NCBI GenBank assembly: GCA_039619475.1
Contig: CM077115.1
Location: 28,471,083-28,535,082, forward strand
DNA from: Icerya purchasi
Taxonomy: Eukaryota > Arthropoda > Insecta > Hemiptera > Monophlebidae
DNA length: 64,000 bases
Reading direction: 5' to 3'
Shown here piece after piece: positions 11,867 through 24,900 of the stretch. The notes under the pieces were generated by a model. It had not been told where the DNA came from. It did not search any database and saw nothing but the letters and a program-made list of their open reading frames with translations. Within the stretch, counting starts at the first letter, position 1, and each line of letters opens with the position of its first letter. A program made the position numbers and the translations under genes.

Positions 11867-13373
11867 GCATACATTCTTTAACTTTTTCCTATTTTTATAA
11901 TTTTCTTAAGAGTAAACAGATTACTTTCTTTATTTTCGACCGTCTCCTTTGAATAGCATCCCTTAATGGCCTAGTGCGTGAAAAAAACCGGAACTTATTA
12001 ACTGACTTGCCCTTTATTTCCTTTAGCTAGAGACTAGCTGCTAGTAAAGGGCCATGGTTTCTGTTATTATTATTAAACGTATACTAATTAGCGAGAGGGT
12101 CTGTTTTATTTTTTTGTTCATAATTCGCCTTTTATTATTACGAGGATTTTAAGTTTCCAGCCTTTTTCAAATGTAGCTTTTTCTTATTTTAGACTACTTT
12201 GCACTCTACCTTTCGGTGGGTCAGTTGGCGGTAAAATTCTTCTTTCGCGGCGCTGTCCGTCATCGTTCTGTACTTCCTTTAATTGGGCTATTAGTGGAGG
12301 CTGATGGTTTCGTTTACTATTGTTTACGGTTTTAATGGTCACAGGGGTCTGTTTTTATCATTTGCAATTTTTTCTTTTTTTAATCTACCTTTAACACTCC
12401 CTTTTTTTGTAATATCCTCAGCTGTAAACAGATTATTATCATTCTTTCAGTAAAAAATCGCCGAAAACGGTTAGGTACTGTTCCAGAAAAGCTAAACGGT
12501 ACTGAAGACGAATGTAAAACTGTCCGTGACGTTTAAACGTGCTTAAAAAAATACTTCTAGCATAAGTCAGTGTGAAACACGTTTCAAAAGTTGTCACGCG
12601 AAGCGTAAATCAATCACGCATCACGCAAAGAATTTTCACCGGACCATCATGAAAACGTATTTTACGTTTAAAAAAAGAAACATGGAAAACTCCGTTAAGT
12701 GTATAAATACAATGTGGATATTCGCACATAACTAGCACTCTCGTGCGAACATTCGCACATTGTGTTAAAAACTTGAAAAAGATTAATATGTACACAATCA
12801 TCGTATCGAATAGATTTCTTACAAATCAACCGTTTGCACGTTTATTTTTTTTTTCGTTATTTCCTTAAATATCTTCGTGTTCGGCGTGCGAGAAAAAATA
12901 ACTTTTTTCCTCAATTAGCAATTCCAAATTATTTTGAAAAGATTAGCTTCCGGCCGTCCCATATACGGAAGAGGACCGGTTCGTAATTGTTCATTTTAAA
13001 ATTCGACTTACGCCTCATCGAACAAAAAACATAATCTCATTAATAATTACAGGCCGACCCGTGAAATAAGTCTACCTCTAATTTACACCGCGAAGTGTAC
13101 CTATTCTTACAGATGGTTATTAAAAATCGCGAACAGATGTGAAAACTGAAAATACGTGCAAATTATCACGCACCGAAATTTGCAGTAAAATAATTTCCTT
13201 TATCATATTAACTTTTAAGCGTAACCCCTTTTCAGTATTTGCCAATAAGTCTATTCAGCCTAATATTCCTAGCGTACCTTGGTTTTCAGGCATAAGTGAA
13301 ATATTTAGATTTTCAACTTTTTCGTTGGGTAAACACTTGAGCGATAGTCTATATATAGACATATATATATATA
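11867..13373. other. Unassigned sequence with a faint imperfect duplication
   Basis: No gene recognised. Two stretches about 265 bp apart look distantly alike (about 12048-12115 and 12295-12360, both with ATGGTTTC and GGGTCTGTTTT blocks), suggesting an old internal duplication. A 91-codon frame at 13139-13414 has no family resemblance. Confidence 0.4.
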
Positions 13374-14011
13374 GGGAAGGATCCAGAAGAAAAATGAGGG
13401 GGAGGATTATATAATTACGTAAAATCTTCTACGGTAGGCAGTAGATTTGAGAAATATCCCTTGTTTCATAAAGAAAGTCAAATAGCGACCTCTATAGAAA
13501 ATTAAAAATGTTTTAAAAATACATAATTATTACAATTTTTAATTTAACTTTTGTCTTATATTTAGGGGCGAAAAATAAAACGAAATTATAAAATTCTAAC
13601 TAAAATGGTTAGTTTAGAAATAGTAAGATAGTATTTTTATTAGATTTTACTTCTTTTTTATTTTTGTTAGTAATCTAATCCGAAGTCTTTGTCCGTGAGC
13701 AAGTTTAAAAATATATATTTCTCAATAAACTATTTTTAATTAAATTTACAAAATAAAAATTAAAAATAAATAAAAATGGCAAAAGATCGACAACAGTATT
13801 GTGTTGTAAAATAGAATAAAAAGGGAACATAAACAATTTTACTAGAAAATAGTATTAAATATTAATTATTAAAATCCGTAGGTACAATTCATACAAATCT
13901 TTTATAGCATAAATTAAGTTTCTCTGTTATAACAATTTTTTTCATGGAGGCTTTAGTTCTTTAAGAAGGAAATGCCCCCCATTCCCCCCCCCCCCGTGGA
14001 TCCGCCGCTGA
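13374..14011. repeat. MITE candidate with GGATCC-containing inverted ends
   Basis: The left end (about 13374, AGGGAAGGATCCAGAAG) and the right end read on the minus strand (CAGCGGCGGATCCACGGG) form inverted termini of the CAG-GGCGGATCC type common in hAT-like MITEs. Both ends sit in TA-rich microsatellite DNA, so the TSD cannot be resolved. The interior has no transposase. A C run of about 13 lies just inside the right end (13985-13996). Confidence 0.6.
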
Positions 14012-14039
14012 TATATATATATATATATATATATAATAA

Positions 14040-14749
14040 TGTACACACTAGTCTGCATGTAGTGTTGATCGATTGTTAAATAATTCGGACTCACTTACAA
14101 TCGCAGGTTTCTGTATATAGCAGGTACTATATATATTTTTAAATAATTTAAATTCTACTATTATTTCTGGCCTACGCTTTTCTAGATGATGCGTATTGAT
14201 ATTTTCGTTACAAAATCACTTGGCGTTTTTCATTTTGTATTCATAATTTATTATTTATTTTTTAATTATTCATTTTTTAATTATTCATAATTTATTTATT
14301 TTTTAATTATTCATAATTTATTCATTTTTTAATTATTCATAATTTATTCGTTTTTTCAGAATTCATAATTTATTATTTATATTTAAGAATTCTTATTTCA
14401 GTTTTATTTACAGTTTATTATATTTTTTATGATTTGGTTAAATTAACGTGATTAAATAAAAATCAGAAGTATAACAAGTTATTATTTTAAAGTTAAAAAA
14501 CAAAATTAATTTTATGCGGATTAACATATTTCCATAAAGACTCTTTGAAGAAAAGGCTGAACAAAGGTCAAATCGTTGCGGTGTTCAGTTATACACGATT
14601 AAAATCAAAAACATCGCTATTCGATTGTCGGAGAATAAAGTAGCAAATTTCTCAAGATATTAGATAGATTTTGAAGATAGAACAGAAGACAATAAAATTT
14701 ACATTAATATGTAAATAAAAACTAAAAGACTTTTGTTGTAGTTTACGAC
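14040..14749 (+). repeat. Left LTR
   Basis: Begins TGTACACACTAGTCTGC directly after a (TA)n tract and is closely matched by 25748-26341 over its first about 570 bp. It contains internal short repeats of the AATTATTCATAATTTATTC type (about 14240-14375), whose number differs between the two LTRs. The end is placed at 14749 (ACGACA), directly before the primer-binding-like site; the last about 140 bp have no counterpart in the truncated right LTR, so the end is inferred. Confidence 0.75.
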
Positions 14750-14751
14750 AA

Positions 14752-14772
14752 ATTGGTGACCACGACGGGATC
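14752..14772 (+). promoter_or_regulatory. Putative primer-binding site
   Basis: TGGTGACCACGACGGGATCC starts a few bases after the inferred LTR end. It resembles the TGGNGACC-GAC type primer-binding sites of arthropod Ty3/gypsy-like elements. The tRNA partner was not determined. Confidence 0.6.
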
Positions 14773-15039
14773 CGAGTAAAATTTTTTTTTTTTTTTTTTT
14801 TTTTGCCACGCCAGTCAAAGATGACTACTATTGGCACTGCTGACGACCCTATACTAAAAAGAAAAACAGAAACTTAAGAATATTATCTCTTCTCCCAGCG
14901 GATCAGAGACAACAGCGAAACATACGATAGCTACAGCGAGACTTACAATAACTATTAACCGATGCTGTCTTATGTAAATAAACGCATAAGAAAAATTTAT
15001 ATACATTAATACGTAACGCTAATCGATTATGCGGAATGC

Positions 15040-15790
15040 TACATGACGACGTATCTCCTGTTGTGAACTTTCCCTAGTCATCCGTTTGCCAAAACGTCTC
15101 TACACCATGTCCTTCTCAGTCTCCGGTGTGTGCAACCGGAAGGCTCATCCGCCTCATGCTGGCTATATTCGGGTTATCGTTAACTGCCAACTTATTTTAG
15201 AACTTGATATATATAGTTCTTTGTGCACATCTTTGACATACGGAACGTTTAGATCCTTACGGATGGTTTTATTTAACACGTAATGCGGAGCGTTAACCAT
15301 CTGCCTTAATATTCGTGACTGCAGTTGCTGTACTCTTCTGATATTGCTCACTGCTGAAGTTCCGTATACTTCAAGCCCTTATCTCCAACATGGGGCTACA
15401 ACCGCCATGTAAACTAGACTTTTACACCTTAGGGTGACCTTAGATTTTCTATTAGAAATACATCCTGCGCCTTGATTTTGGAAATGACTTTTTGTCTGCA
15501 GTTTGCAATTTGAGCTCCCCAAGTAAGTCGACGATCCAGTACCAATCCTAGGTATTTAACGGTGTTGCAATTAACGAGCGCTTGCCTATTTAAGTATAAG
15601 GGAAGGCAATTCCCTCTATTCAGCGTGAAGATGACCTGCTGACTTTTTAAATGATTAATTTTAATTTTCCATTTACTCGCCCAGTCCTGAATTTTATTCA
15701 GCTGTTCTTGGACTAGAACCGAAGCGCAAGTCGGATCCTCATGCGCTCCCAGTATACACGTGTCATCAGCAAATGTTGTGGCTACTAGTA
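15040..15790 (-). pseudogene. Jockey-clade RT fragment
   Basis: On the minus strand the frame from about 15790 reads TTFADDTCILGAHE (RT motif C, FADD), then KIQDWASKWKIKIN and VKYLGLVLDRRLTWGAQI. After a stop it continues as RVQQLQSRILRQMVNAPHYV and KDLNVPYVKDVHKEL. This order of post-catalytic RT and C-terminal text is the jockey-clade pattern, without RNase H. It lacks the endonuclease and RT motifs A and B at the 5' side and is decayed after about 15080. It lies antisense inside the LTR element. No TSD or poly-A was resolved. Confidence 0.85.
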
Positions 15791-15902
15791 AAAATTTATA
15801 TTTAGATATTTATTTATTTATTTATTTTTCCTCTTTTTCTTTATCTGTTACCATTTATTTATCAAATTATAAATCGTAATAATTGTAAACACTTGTTTAG
15901 TA

Positions 15903-16274
15903 ATGGAGAACAATGTAGAGCGGATGTCTACGAGGAGTAAATCAGTAAGAATGGAGAAAACTTTACCAGAAAAATTGGTTACTGATATTGAAGTTCCTGC
16001 GTTCGTAAGTACACCAAATTCTATTATAAAATTGAGTAACGAACAATCAGCGATTGATCAACATGGCCCGGGAAACGGTAACTATGAATTGGTAACGATT
16101 ATAAATTTATTAAATTAAATAAATTTAGATGAAAAATTTCTAAATTTAGATAAAAAACTTGTGGATCGAAATAAAGAAGTAAATGAGAAATTTAAAAATT
16201 ATGATAAAAAGTTCAATAATATTGCTAATAGTGTTGAAGAAAGAATTAGTGTAGTAGGTAATATTAACATCAAA
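15903..16274 (+). pseudogene. Coiled-coil Gag-like ORF of the LTR element, 5' part
   Basis: ATG at 15903 opens a frame (MENNVERMSTRSKSVRMEK) typical in style of LTR-element Gag N-termini. A stop at 16116-16118 interrupts it. It resumes as a heptad-rich, highly charged segment (NLDKKLVDRNKEVNEKF to NIANSVEERISVV), probably a coiled coil. Family A copy 2 inserted at 16274, and the same kind of text continues at 21540 after that element. Gag is expected to assemble particles; no zinc knuckle was found here. Confidence 0.6.
16263..16274. repeat. 5' target-site duplication of family A copy 2
   Basis: ATTAACATCAAA, repeated exactly at 21528-21539. Confidence 0.9.
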
Positions 16275-16324
16275 AAAAAAAAAAGAAAAAAAAAAAAAGA
16301 AAAAATCGATGTTAAAAGTGTTAA

Positions 16325-17760
16325 ACGTGTGTTCTGTGTTTGGGTAATAATTTCAATTATGTCGATACCACTAACCGTTCCTCTAACAACCGACGTTCTT
16401 TCGCCGACGCAACTAAAACTAAATCTAACAACAGAATATCTCCGCTAAACCATTTTACATACCCCAACGAAGACCAAGGCCTAATATTTCCATATATTCA
16501 AGGTCCCACTCTTAAGGACTACTTCGTCTCGTTAAAACCATCAATCGGCTCAGCAAAGAACATTATAGCAGCTTCTCGAATAAGCAACAATAGAGTTCTA
16601 ATCTTTTTAAACTCGCCGCAAACTGTCGCCGAATTTATGAATTCTCACGGCTTCATTATCGTCAACAACACTAAAATCAATGCGAGGAAACTTCTTACGT
16701 CTGCTAAAAAAATCGTACTATCTAATGTATCAGCAGTTATCCCTAATGAAGCCCTTCAATCGCACTTAACCGAGAAACTTGGATTTAAATTAGCCTCGCC
16801 TATCTCGATCCTCAGAGTCCAACCACTTGATGAAGAATTTGGCCACATCGTGAGTTGGAGACGCCAAGTCTACGTTTCGAATCTGGAAGACTTCAAATGT
16901 CCTCATTCCTTTCTCCTTCCATATAATGACCGGGACTACCGCATTTTCATCACCTGCGATGACCATGTCTGTTTCAAATGTAACTCGAAAGGTCACAAAG
17001 CCTCCACATGCTCCTCAACTGACCAGCCATGGAATATGCGCAATGTGGAAACTGAAAAAAAGATTTCTGTTCCCGCCGATGGACCACCGAATGAGGAGAG
17101 TCTTGACATGTCCGAGATACAAGTGGCTCACAACGCCCTAGGAAACCAAGCCAGCATAGATGAACCAGACAATCAAAGTATAAATACTCAACAACTCTCT
17201 CCATCTTCTTCCGCAGAGGGCGACAATCAATGTAGCATTCAAGCCTCTACAAAAGTTCCAGACCTTATGCTGGAAAACAACTTGGACTTACAACAGCGAT
17301 CTATCAAAAGGCAACTCTCATCATCCTCTTCGCAATCTTCTGATCTACCTCAACTCCATCCGGAGAATCTTAAACCTCCAAAGAAGCCCAACACAAACGA
17401 AACAAATCAGTTGTCCCGCCAGATCAGCCTCAGACTAACAGTCCTCACGCCGAGATAGACGCAGAAGGCAGCGCTCCGCCCTCGATGAAACAAATATTCC
17501 AACCACTGGAGGAAAAATTTATGGAAAAAGAAGGCTCCTACCCAATATCTTTTGTCAATTTTCAGCTATTTGTCGACATGTGCCAAGGAGCGCCTATACT
17601 TCAGGACATAGCAGCTGAATTCTCCACAGATATTCCTGCTGTTATCCAAATGCTTCGGGACAATCACCCCTTATTAACGGACAGATCAATGAAAATTCGT
17701 TTCACCAAAATAATTAACAAACTTCAAACCGAATTGCAAATCGTAAACAATAATCCATAA
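16325..17760 (+). pseudogene. ORF1 (Gag-like, CCHC zinc knuckle), family A copy 2, one frameshift
   Basis: Open from 16325 with no in-frame ATG before residue about 100, so the true start is missing. The first about 200 residues carry an RRM-like mixed alpha/beta region. It is followed by a single CCHC knuckle, CFKCNSKGHKASTC (about 16969-17010), then a low-complexity Ser/Gln/Pro linker. The upstream frame ends at 17458. Reading continues in another frame from about 17405 (PPDQPQTNSPHAEID) through the conserved C-terminal module to TAA at 17760, so one indel near 17400 breaks the gene. The role inferred from the family is an RNA-binding chaperone in the retrotransposition RNP. The last 85 residues match the ORF1 tail of copy 1. 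Confidence 0.85.
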
Positions 17761-17770
17761 ATCTTCGATT

Positions 17771-20700
17771 ATGAACTCCGTTATATTGAATTGGAACTGC
17801 AACGGAATTTTCGCTCATTATGAAGAACTAAAGTTGCTTATCTCTACATATCATCCAGCAATAATCTCATTGCAAGAAACAAGGCTCAAAACAAATCAAA
17901 TACCAAACCTAGCTTCTTATTCTGTCCTGAAGTCCCCCCCACCAGCTGGGCGCAATGCCCACGGGGGTGTCCTATTAGCAATCCGGAGAAATCTGTCATT
18001 TCAGCACATCCGACTTAATTCAGAGCTTCAAAATCTATGTATTTGTGTCCATCTTGACCAGCCTTTCACTCTATGCTCTTTCTATCTCCCTCCACAAGAA
18101 ACTGTAATTGTAGCTGATTTCCTCACTTTAATTCAACAACTTCCGACACCGATAATTCTCGTTGGCGATTTCAACTGTCATACTCCTTGTCTGGGCAGTA
18201 ATTATACCAATCCTAATGGTCGCTTAATAGAAAATCTACTAAACACTCTTAACCTATGCATACTAAATCCACCGGAGCCCACGCACTATAGTTTCGCGTT
18301 TCGTACATGGTCTAAACTAGACTTAATCATTTCATCCCCTCAAATAGCCAGTTCCTTAATGGTATTCCATCATGCTGATCTCGCGGACAGTGATCACGTT
18401 CCCATGCTGGTCAATAAAATCGTCAGCTCAGCGTCATTAGGAACTTATATAACTCACTGGAATTACAGAAAAACTGATTGGTCTCGCTACATAGCCCAAT
18501 GCCGCACTATTTCGCTGAACTTAACCAAGGATATTGATTTCGTAGTGGATAACTTCACCTCAGCTCTACTCAATGCAGCACGGTCAAACACCCCAGCGCC
18601 CAAACAACCCACACGGAAGCTAGTACCATGGTGGACGACCGAATGTGCTACTGCCATTCGCCTCAGACGCAGTGCACTGAGAAAACTAAAATCGGCCCCC
18701 ACGATTGAACTCCACACAGCTTACAGGAAAGCTCGTGCAAAAGCAAAATGGACAATCAAGCAGGCTCAGCGAAAAACATGGAGAGATTTTACTTCTACAA
18801 TCACAGCATCAGCACGAGCAAGCCTACCGTGGTCAAAAATCCGCTCTTTAGACCATCTCTCATCTAACTTATTTCCCGCAGCTATCAAAGTCAGCAACTT
18901 CCGAACAAGCGATCCTACCGAAATAATCTCTGCTTTCGCCGATCACTATGAGCATTCTTCCACTGGTACAGATAACTCGCACACTGCGGAACAGCTTATT
19001 TCCTTCAACTCTAATTGTGATAACGAGCCATACAACCAGCCCATCACTCTCCAAGAACTATCCTCAGCTATCAAACGCACAAAAGAAGCTGCTCCCGGTA
19101 GTGACAATATACACATCTCCATGCTCAAAAACGCTCCCATTGAAACCCATCAAGTCTTACTCCAAATATACAACAAGATGTGGACTGAAAACACTTTTCC
19201 CTCGGCCTGGAAGACAGCGATTATTACTCCCATCTTGAAATCTAACAAAAATCCTGCACTCACAGAAAGCTATCGGCCAATATCACTAACCTCGGTGTTG
19301 TGCAAAATTTTTGAACGAATAGTTCTCTGCCGTCTGAACAGAATATTAAACTCGGAAAACCGACTACATAAATCACAGTTTGGATTCCGGAGCGGGCGTT
19401 CTACGCTACACCCATTGTACATTCTTCATAATGCTATAATAGAGTCTTCAGCTCAAAAAACTCACCTGTTAGCTGTTTTCTTCGACCTTACCCAGGCGTT
19501 CGACAGAATTCACAGATCAAAAATTATGGCTCAGCTCTGCAAATGGGGCCTTGGAGGTAACTTAGCATCGTTTATAAGTAGCTTCTTATCCGAACGGAAA
19601 TTTATCGTTCGAATAGGAAAGCACTCTTCCTCGTTACGCTCACTAAAGAACGGAGTCCCACAAGGCTCTGTCCTCAGCCCGACCCTATTTAATATTGCTA
19701 CCAGTGATCTTCCCTCCGCTGTACAACCGCCGGTGCAGTGCTCACTGTTTGCTGACGATCTTACCATTTTCGTGAACTGCAACACCATAAAAATTGGAGA
19801 GAAAGTATTACAGAGAACAACATCAAGAATCTCCGAATGGTGCTATCAAAATGGCCTCCAAATTTCCATCTCAAAGACCAAGGCTATTCACTTTTGTCGG
19901 ATTCGGAAATGCAAACACAAAATTTCCATTAACCTGGATAGTAATCAGCTGGTCGCAGCTTCCTCCGTTCGTTACCTCGGTCTACTTTTTGACCAAACTC
20001 TATCGTGGAAACCCCATATAAAGCAATTGAAACAATCCTGCTTCCAAAAAATTAACCTATTAAGAAAACTCGCACACACCACTTACGGATCAGACCGTGT
20101 CTCGCTACTTCGAATTTATCGCGCAGTAATAAGATCCAAATGTGACTATGCCTCGGAGATATACTCAACAGGTAACCAGAACTACTTACGATCATTAAAC
20201 ATCATCCATAATACAGCTTACGGCTTTCTACAGGAGCATTCCGCACTACTCCCATCGATAGTCTACATGCAGAGACGCCCGAATGGCCCCCAGATATTCA
20301 ACAAATGGCTCGCTCGTCCAACTTTTACATCCAATGCATCGCCTCAAACTTCAGACCTCCGCGTGTAATTCCAATTACTCTTCAAGCTAGAATGGAAACA
20401 GCCGAGACTATCCTCTCACATTACCAGCGGATATTATCAACCATCAACATTAGGCAACCACAGTTAATCTCTCATTCAGCCGCAGTTATTTCACCATGGG
20501 ACCACAATCCAGTTAAAGTGGATCTAGATTTATTAAATTGCAGCCGCAACGAAAATATTATCTCCGAGGAGGCTAAATCAAAGATATCTTCATATGCCCG
20601 CAATGCATCAGTACTCTTTACGGACGCGTATATCTTCGACACTTTCGTAGGGTGTTCAGTGATAAAAGGAGATGCCGCACTAATTCGATACTCACTTCCT

Positions 20701-21423
20701 GAATTCTTCTCCATCCTCTCGGTTGAACTATACGCAATACTCTTAGCACTATAGTTCTTCTTGAATCAGGAAACAGACAATTCAGTAGTAATCTGTTCGG
20801 ACTCCGTTGCGGCTTTGAATTCCATATCCGATGTCTATAACGATAAACAACACCCCATTGCGAAGGAAGTTGCCAATCTACAAATATCTGCCCCTGCTCG
20901 CACGATATCATTCCTCTGGATTCCAAGTCACTCGGGAATTCCTGGAAACGAACTGGCCGACAGAACAGCAAAGGAAGCTGCAACGATTCTCCCCGTTCCA
21001 GACATTCCGGTACCAGCTTCAGATTATGTCCGCCATCTCAAATTGGCTTTGGCCACACCATGGCACCAGCGATGGCTGGCCGTCCCGTGTTCCAATAAAC
21101 TTCGCCAAATCAAACAAAACGTTCGACCGTGGACGATTCACCTAACCCGACGAAAGGACGATGTAATTGTCACCAGACTCCGGCTGGGACACACACAAAG
21201 CACACATGGCCATCTGCTGCAAAGGACTCCGGCTCCAATCTGCAATATTTGTAACACTAATCTAACTGTTCTCCATGTCCTCATAGAATGTCCTCAGTTC
21301 TCCTCCCTCTGATTTTCACATAACCTTCCCTCCTCCTTATCTACCATTCTCTCTGATGACCCCATAATCCTTTCGAACTTAATCCGTTTCCTACATCAAG
21401 CAAATCTATATCATACAATATAA
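17771..21423 (+). pseudogene. ORF2 polyprotein (EN-RT-RNase H-zinc finger), family A copy 2, nearly intact
   Basis: ATG at 17771, 10 bp after the ORF1 stop. Endonuclease: NWNCNGI, SLQETRL, VGDFNCH (residues about 131-137), DSDHVPM. RT: FFDLTQAFD (motif A Asp about 572), NGVPQGSVLSPTLFN, and FADD (about 660-663). RNase H: LFTDAY, ELYAILLAL, ICSDSVAAL and WIPSHSGIPGNELAD. Zinc finger: CNICNTNLTVLHVLIEC. About 1,217 codons in all. Lesions: one frameshift near 20230, an in-frame TAG at 20752-20754 and an in-frame TGA at 21310-21312; the terminal stop is TAA at 21421-21423. The enzyme would nick target DNA and prime reverse transcription there. With three lesions it is inactive as it stands. Confidence 0.95.
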
Positions 21424-21527
21424 CCTCACTCCTCGTTAACTTATTATATTCGCTTGTAATTATCCGTGCCTCTAGCCAATAGTTGCTGAACGCGGCACGA
21501 TAATTCAAATAATAAATAAATAAATAA

Positions 21528-21539
21528 ATTAACATCAAA
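21528..21539. repeat. 3' target-site duplication of family A copy 2
   Basis: Exact match to 16263-16274 directly after the (AAAT)n tail. Confidence 0.9.
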
Positions 21540-21940
21540 TGGAATGAACAAATTAATAATTTAGATGAAAGTTGTGGAATTTCAAATAGAAAAAAATCTT
21601 GATAATCATAAAGAGATAATGAGTAATCTAAATGAAAAGATAGATCATAATATAGGAAGTCTATACAAAAAGATTCAACGAGAACTAGACGCAAGAGAAA
21701 GAACGATATATTAGATTAGTTGAGAATAAAAATATGTATGAAGGAATACTTCAAAATTTTTTTGAGTAATAATTCGAAAATACATATTATGCAATTTTTA
21801 AAAAATCTAGATTTGTTTTATCAATATGGAGCCGACTTTGAGAAGATCAGATCGCGATCTTCCTTGGAAGCAGAGGCTAAGGGGGTAGACATGGTAAATC
21901 GTATGAACAGTACATTTTAAATTATATTAATGAGAAAGTG
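21540..21940 (+). pseudogene. Gag-like ORF of the LTR element, 3' part
   Basis: Continuation of the sequence interrupted by family A copy 2. A 49-codon ATG frame at 21565-21714 is heptad-rich and charged (FQIEKNLDNHKEIMSNLNEK and following). A second frame at about 21720-21920 (FLKNLDLFYQYG) may be a further Gag piece. Stops and frameshifts make it non-functional. The assignment to Gag rests on coiled-coil style and position only. Confidence 0.45.
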
Positions 21941-24900
21941 CATTTATAAATTCCCATTACAGAAGAAGAGTTTGTCTATATTACTGACCGCAGAAGAAGC
22001 GCGAAGATTTGCTAATTATATGACCGTGCGACATAGTGACGTGACCGATTCGCAGCCGACTAAGACTTTTAAAATCGTGCCGGGATATTCCCTCCGGTGG
22101 CCACCATGGTTCGACCGCGGGCTTAATGTTTTTTAAGAACGTTGTCGTAGCTGTCCATTCTGTTTTCTATTGGTTCTCGCACTTCTTTAGAAAAATATGC
22201 ATCATCGAGGACGGTAGGTCCGAGTCCTCTGGCATTGGCGAGGACAACGCCGAGCACACTTCCACATCAACCCTCTCATTACCAGGTATCCCGATGTGTC
22301 CAGGGACCCATATGAACGTCACCCGACTGTTCGTTTGGTTTAACTGATTTAGAAGGTAGTGTATTTTCAATATTAGCGGGTTACTGCATTTTTGGTTTTC
22401 CAGCATGCATAATGTCTGTAGGGAATCAGTGACTATTAGAACTCTTTTATAGATTTGTTGTAATCCGTGGCTAGGTGCTGGAGGTAGTAAGAAATTCCGT
22501 GCAGTTCTGCATCTAATGCATCATAGGCATCGTTAAGTCTAGCTTGGTGTGAGATGCCCTGCCCCACGAAGACACAGGATGCCGGTAGTGGTCCTGCTTC
22601 GCCTTTTGCCTTAGCTCCATCTGTGTAATATACTAGGTGGTCTACGTATTTGCTAATTGCTCTGGCTGCCATTTCTGTCGAACACTGGGCATTGTTTGTA
22701 CCTGGGTTCGATTTCAGCGATATACCGATGTTCGTTTTTTTCTGAAATCCAGGGAGGGAATCATAATCGTTAGGCTAGGTATTGGCCCCTTTGGGAACGT
22801 GATACAGTATCCTTGCAAGACAGCCATTACCTCCAGCAGGAGGTCACCTGAAAAGCTTGGCTTGAGAGGGCACTTATCTAAGTAAAAAGGAAAGTTTTGT
22901 ATGTAGTTGAGATAACGGTACGTGTTTCGTAGTGTGAAATAGTTTCAGTAGTAAGAGAGAAGGGGGCGGCCGGTTAGAGCGCACATACTGGCTGCCGGAG
23001 ATGTTCGATGCACCCCTAGGATAGTCCTCAGAGCGGCATGGTGCACGAGATCCAGGGACTTCAGTAATGATTTACTTGCAGAAGAGTACACCTGGCATCC
23101 GTAGTATATTTTTGATGAGTTAAGCGATCTATATATGTTACGGAGGAATTTAGGATTGATGTTGCATCTGGAACTCGCTAGATATTTCAGAATAGGAAAA
23201 GCTTTGGTGCATCTCCGTTTTAATTCAGAAATATGAGGCCTCCACGTAAGCCTGGAGTCGAAAGATAACCCAAGGAATTTCACCGTCGTTTTTTGGGGAA
23301 TAGGATGATTATTTTAATTTTAAGAATAAGCTCGAAGGTGCACGGCGCCCCCTTTAAAAATGGATATACACGGTTTTATTTGTTGAGATGGCTAGTCCGT
23401 TAATTTCAGACCAGCTCTGAATTTTGTTTATCGCTTTCTGGAAGATTGACTGAGCATTAGAACGATGATGAGACGATAAGGAGATGTTTAGATCATCGAT
23501 AAACAGTCGGGCGGAAATGGGCGGCGAGATGCAATTTGCTACGTCGTTGATGTAAATCATAAATAAGGTTACACTAAGGGCAGAGCCTTGTGGCACACCA
23601 CTCTCAGTTGTAATGAGTGCTGTTATTGATGAAGCGATCTTAACCCGGATCGTTCGGTTGCTTAAAAAGCTAGTTATACATCTACCCATTCGGCCACTTA
23701 TTCCGGCTGTTTTGAACTTTTGTAATAATCTATCTATATCGCAACACGCGATCGAACGTTTTTTCCAAATCGAATAAGACCGCGTACGTGTGCTTGTGAC
23801 GGTGGAAGCCTGTTAGTATTTACCGTTGCAGGCTTATCAAGTGATCGTCTGTTGATCTCGCTCTTCGCCCTCCGGCTTGAATCGGGGAAATTACATTATT
23901 TTGTTTGAGGACATACAGGAGACGCCTGTTTACCATCTGCTCCATTATTTTAGATAGGGCACTTAGTAAAGAGATTGGTCGATAGCTTTCAGGATGGAAT
24001 GGGTCTTTATTTAGTTTTAAGATGGGAATAACATACGCCATTTTCCATGATTGAGGGATATTACCGGATGAACATATCTGATTATAGATTTCTAGGAGAA
24101 ACTCTTTAGCTTGTGGTGGTAGGTATTTAACCATGTATGGGTGGATGGAATCGGGGCTAAGTGCACTGTTGCGGGTATGATATTTAATTTGGAAGTTTAA
24201 CTCAGACATAGTAAAATTGGTACTATAAGCTTCTAAGAACTGTTGAGGCAAGATTGGGTCTTGTTGTTCACAAACCACTTTTTTCACAGTGAACTCGGGT
24301 GAATAGGCAAGGAAAGAGAATTATTTTTGGTAATGTTGAGCGAAGGCATCCGCCACACCGCCTGGGTCTGATATGACCACGTTATTATGGATTGAGGTGA
24401 TTGCAGGGTTTGCTCGGCTGAAGCCGTTCATTGACTTAATTTTAGTCCAAGTCGCTTGGTTGCATGTTGATTGGATGATGGATGAAACGAAAGAATTCCA
24501 GGATTCACGCTTCTTCGTCTTAATTATAAACCGTGCTTTGGCACGCAGCTTTTAAAACTTAATTAGATCACTGATTAACTTCATTGCTTTGTATTTTCTT
24601 GGCGCTCGCTTGCGGTCTCGTATTGCTAAGACGGCTTCACTACATCATCGGGGAACACGACGATGACGAGACATAGGGGAAGATTTGGGGATCGTCGCAT
24701 CAGCAGCAGTAAAAACTGCTTCCAGGAAAATCCTGATATTCTCTTCTACAGAAGTTCTTGGCTGGTGTGGGATGGAGACCCTGTCATGGAATATTTCCCA
24801 GTTGGCTTTACGGAACAAGATTCGTGTTGTAGTGGGTGTGGTAATGTTTGAGACAAGATTCGTTTTGGTATTTATTAAGATAGGGAAGTGATCGCTAAAA

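Larger units (their letters stand above)
16275..21527 (+). mobile_element. Non-LTR retrotransposon family A, copy 2 (best-preserved)
   Basis: About 5.25 kb between perfect 12-bp TSDs. It starts with an A/G-rich run (16275-16306), has ORF1 and ORF2 separated by 10 bp, and ends in an (AAAT)n-type tail at about 21508-21527. The 3'UTR has a CGTGC (21465-21469) / GCACG (21495-21499) stem around a CTAGCCAATAG loop. Coding sequence is much less decayed than copy 1. It is probably slightly 5'-truncated because ORF1 has no ATG at its beginning. Confidence 0.93.

Noticed and set aside
20618..20983. 121-codon minus-strand frame
   Set aside because: Antisense shadow of family A copy 2 ORF2.
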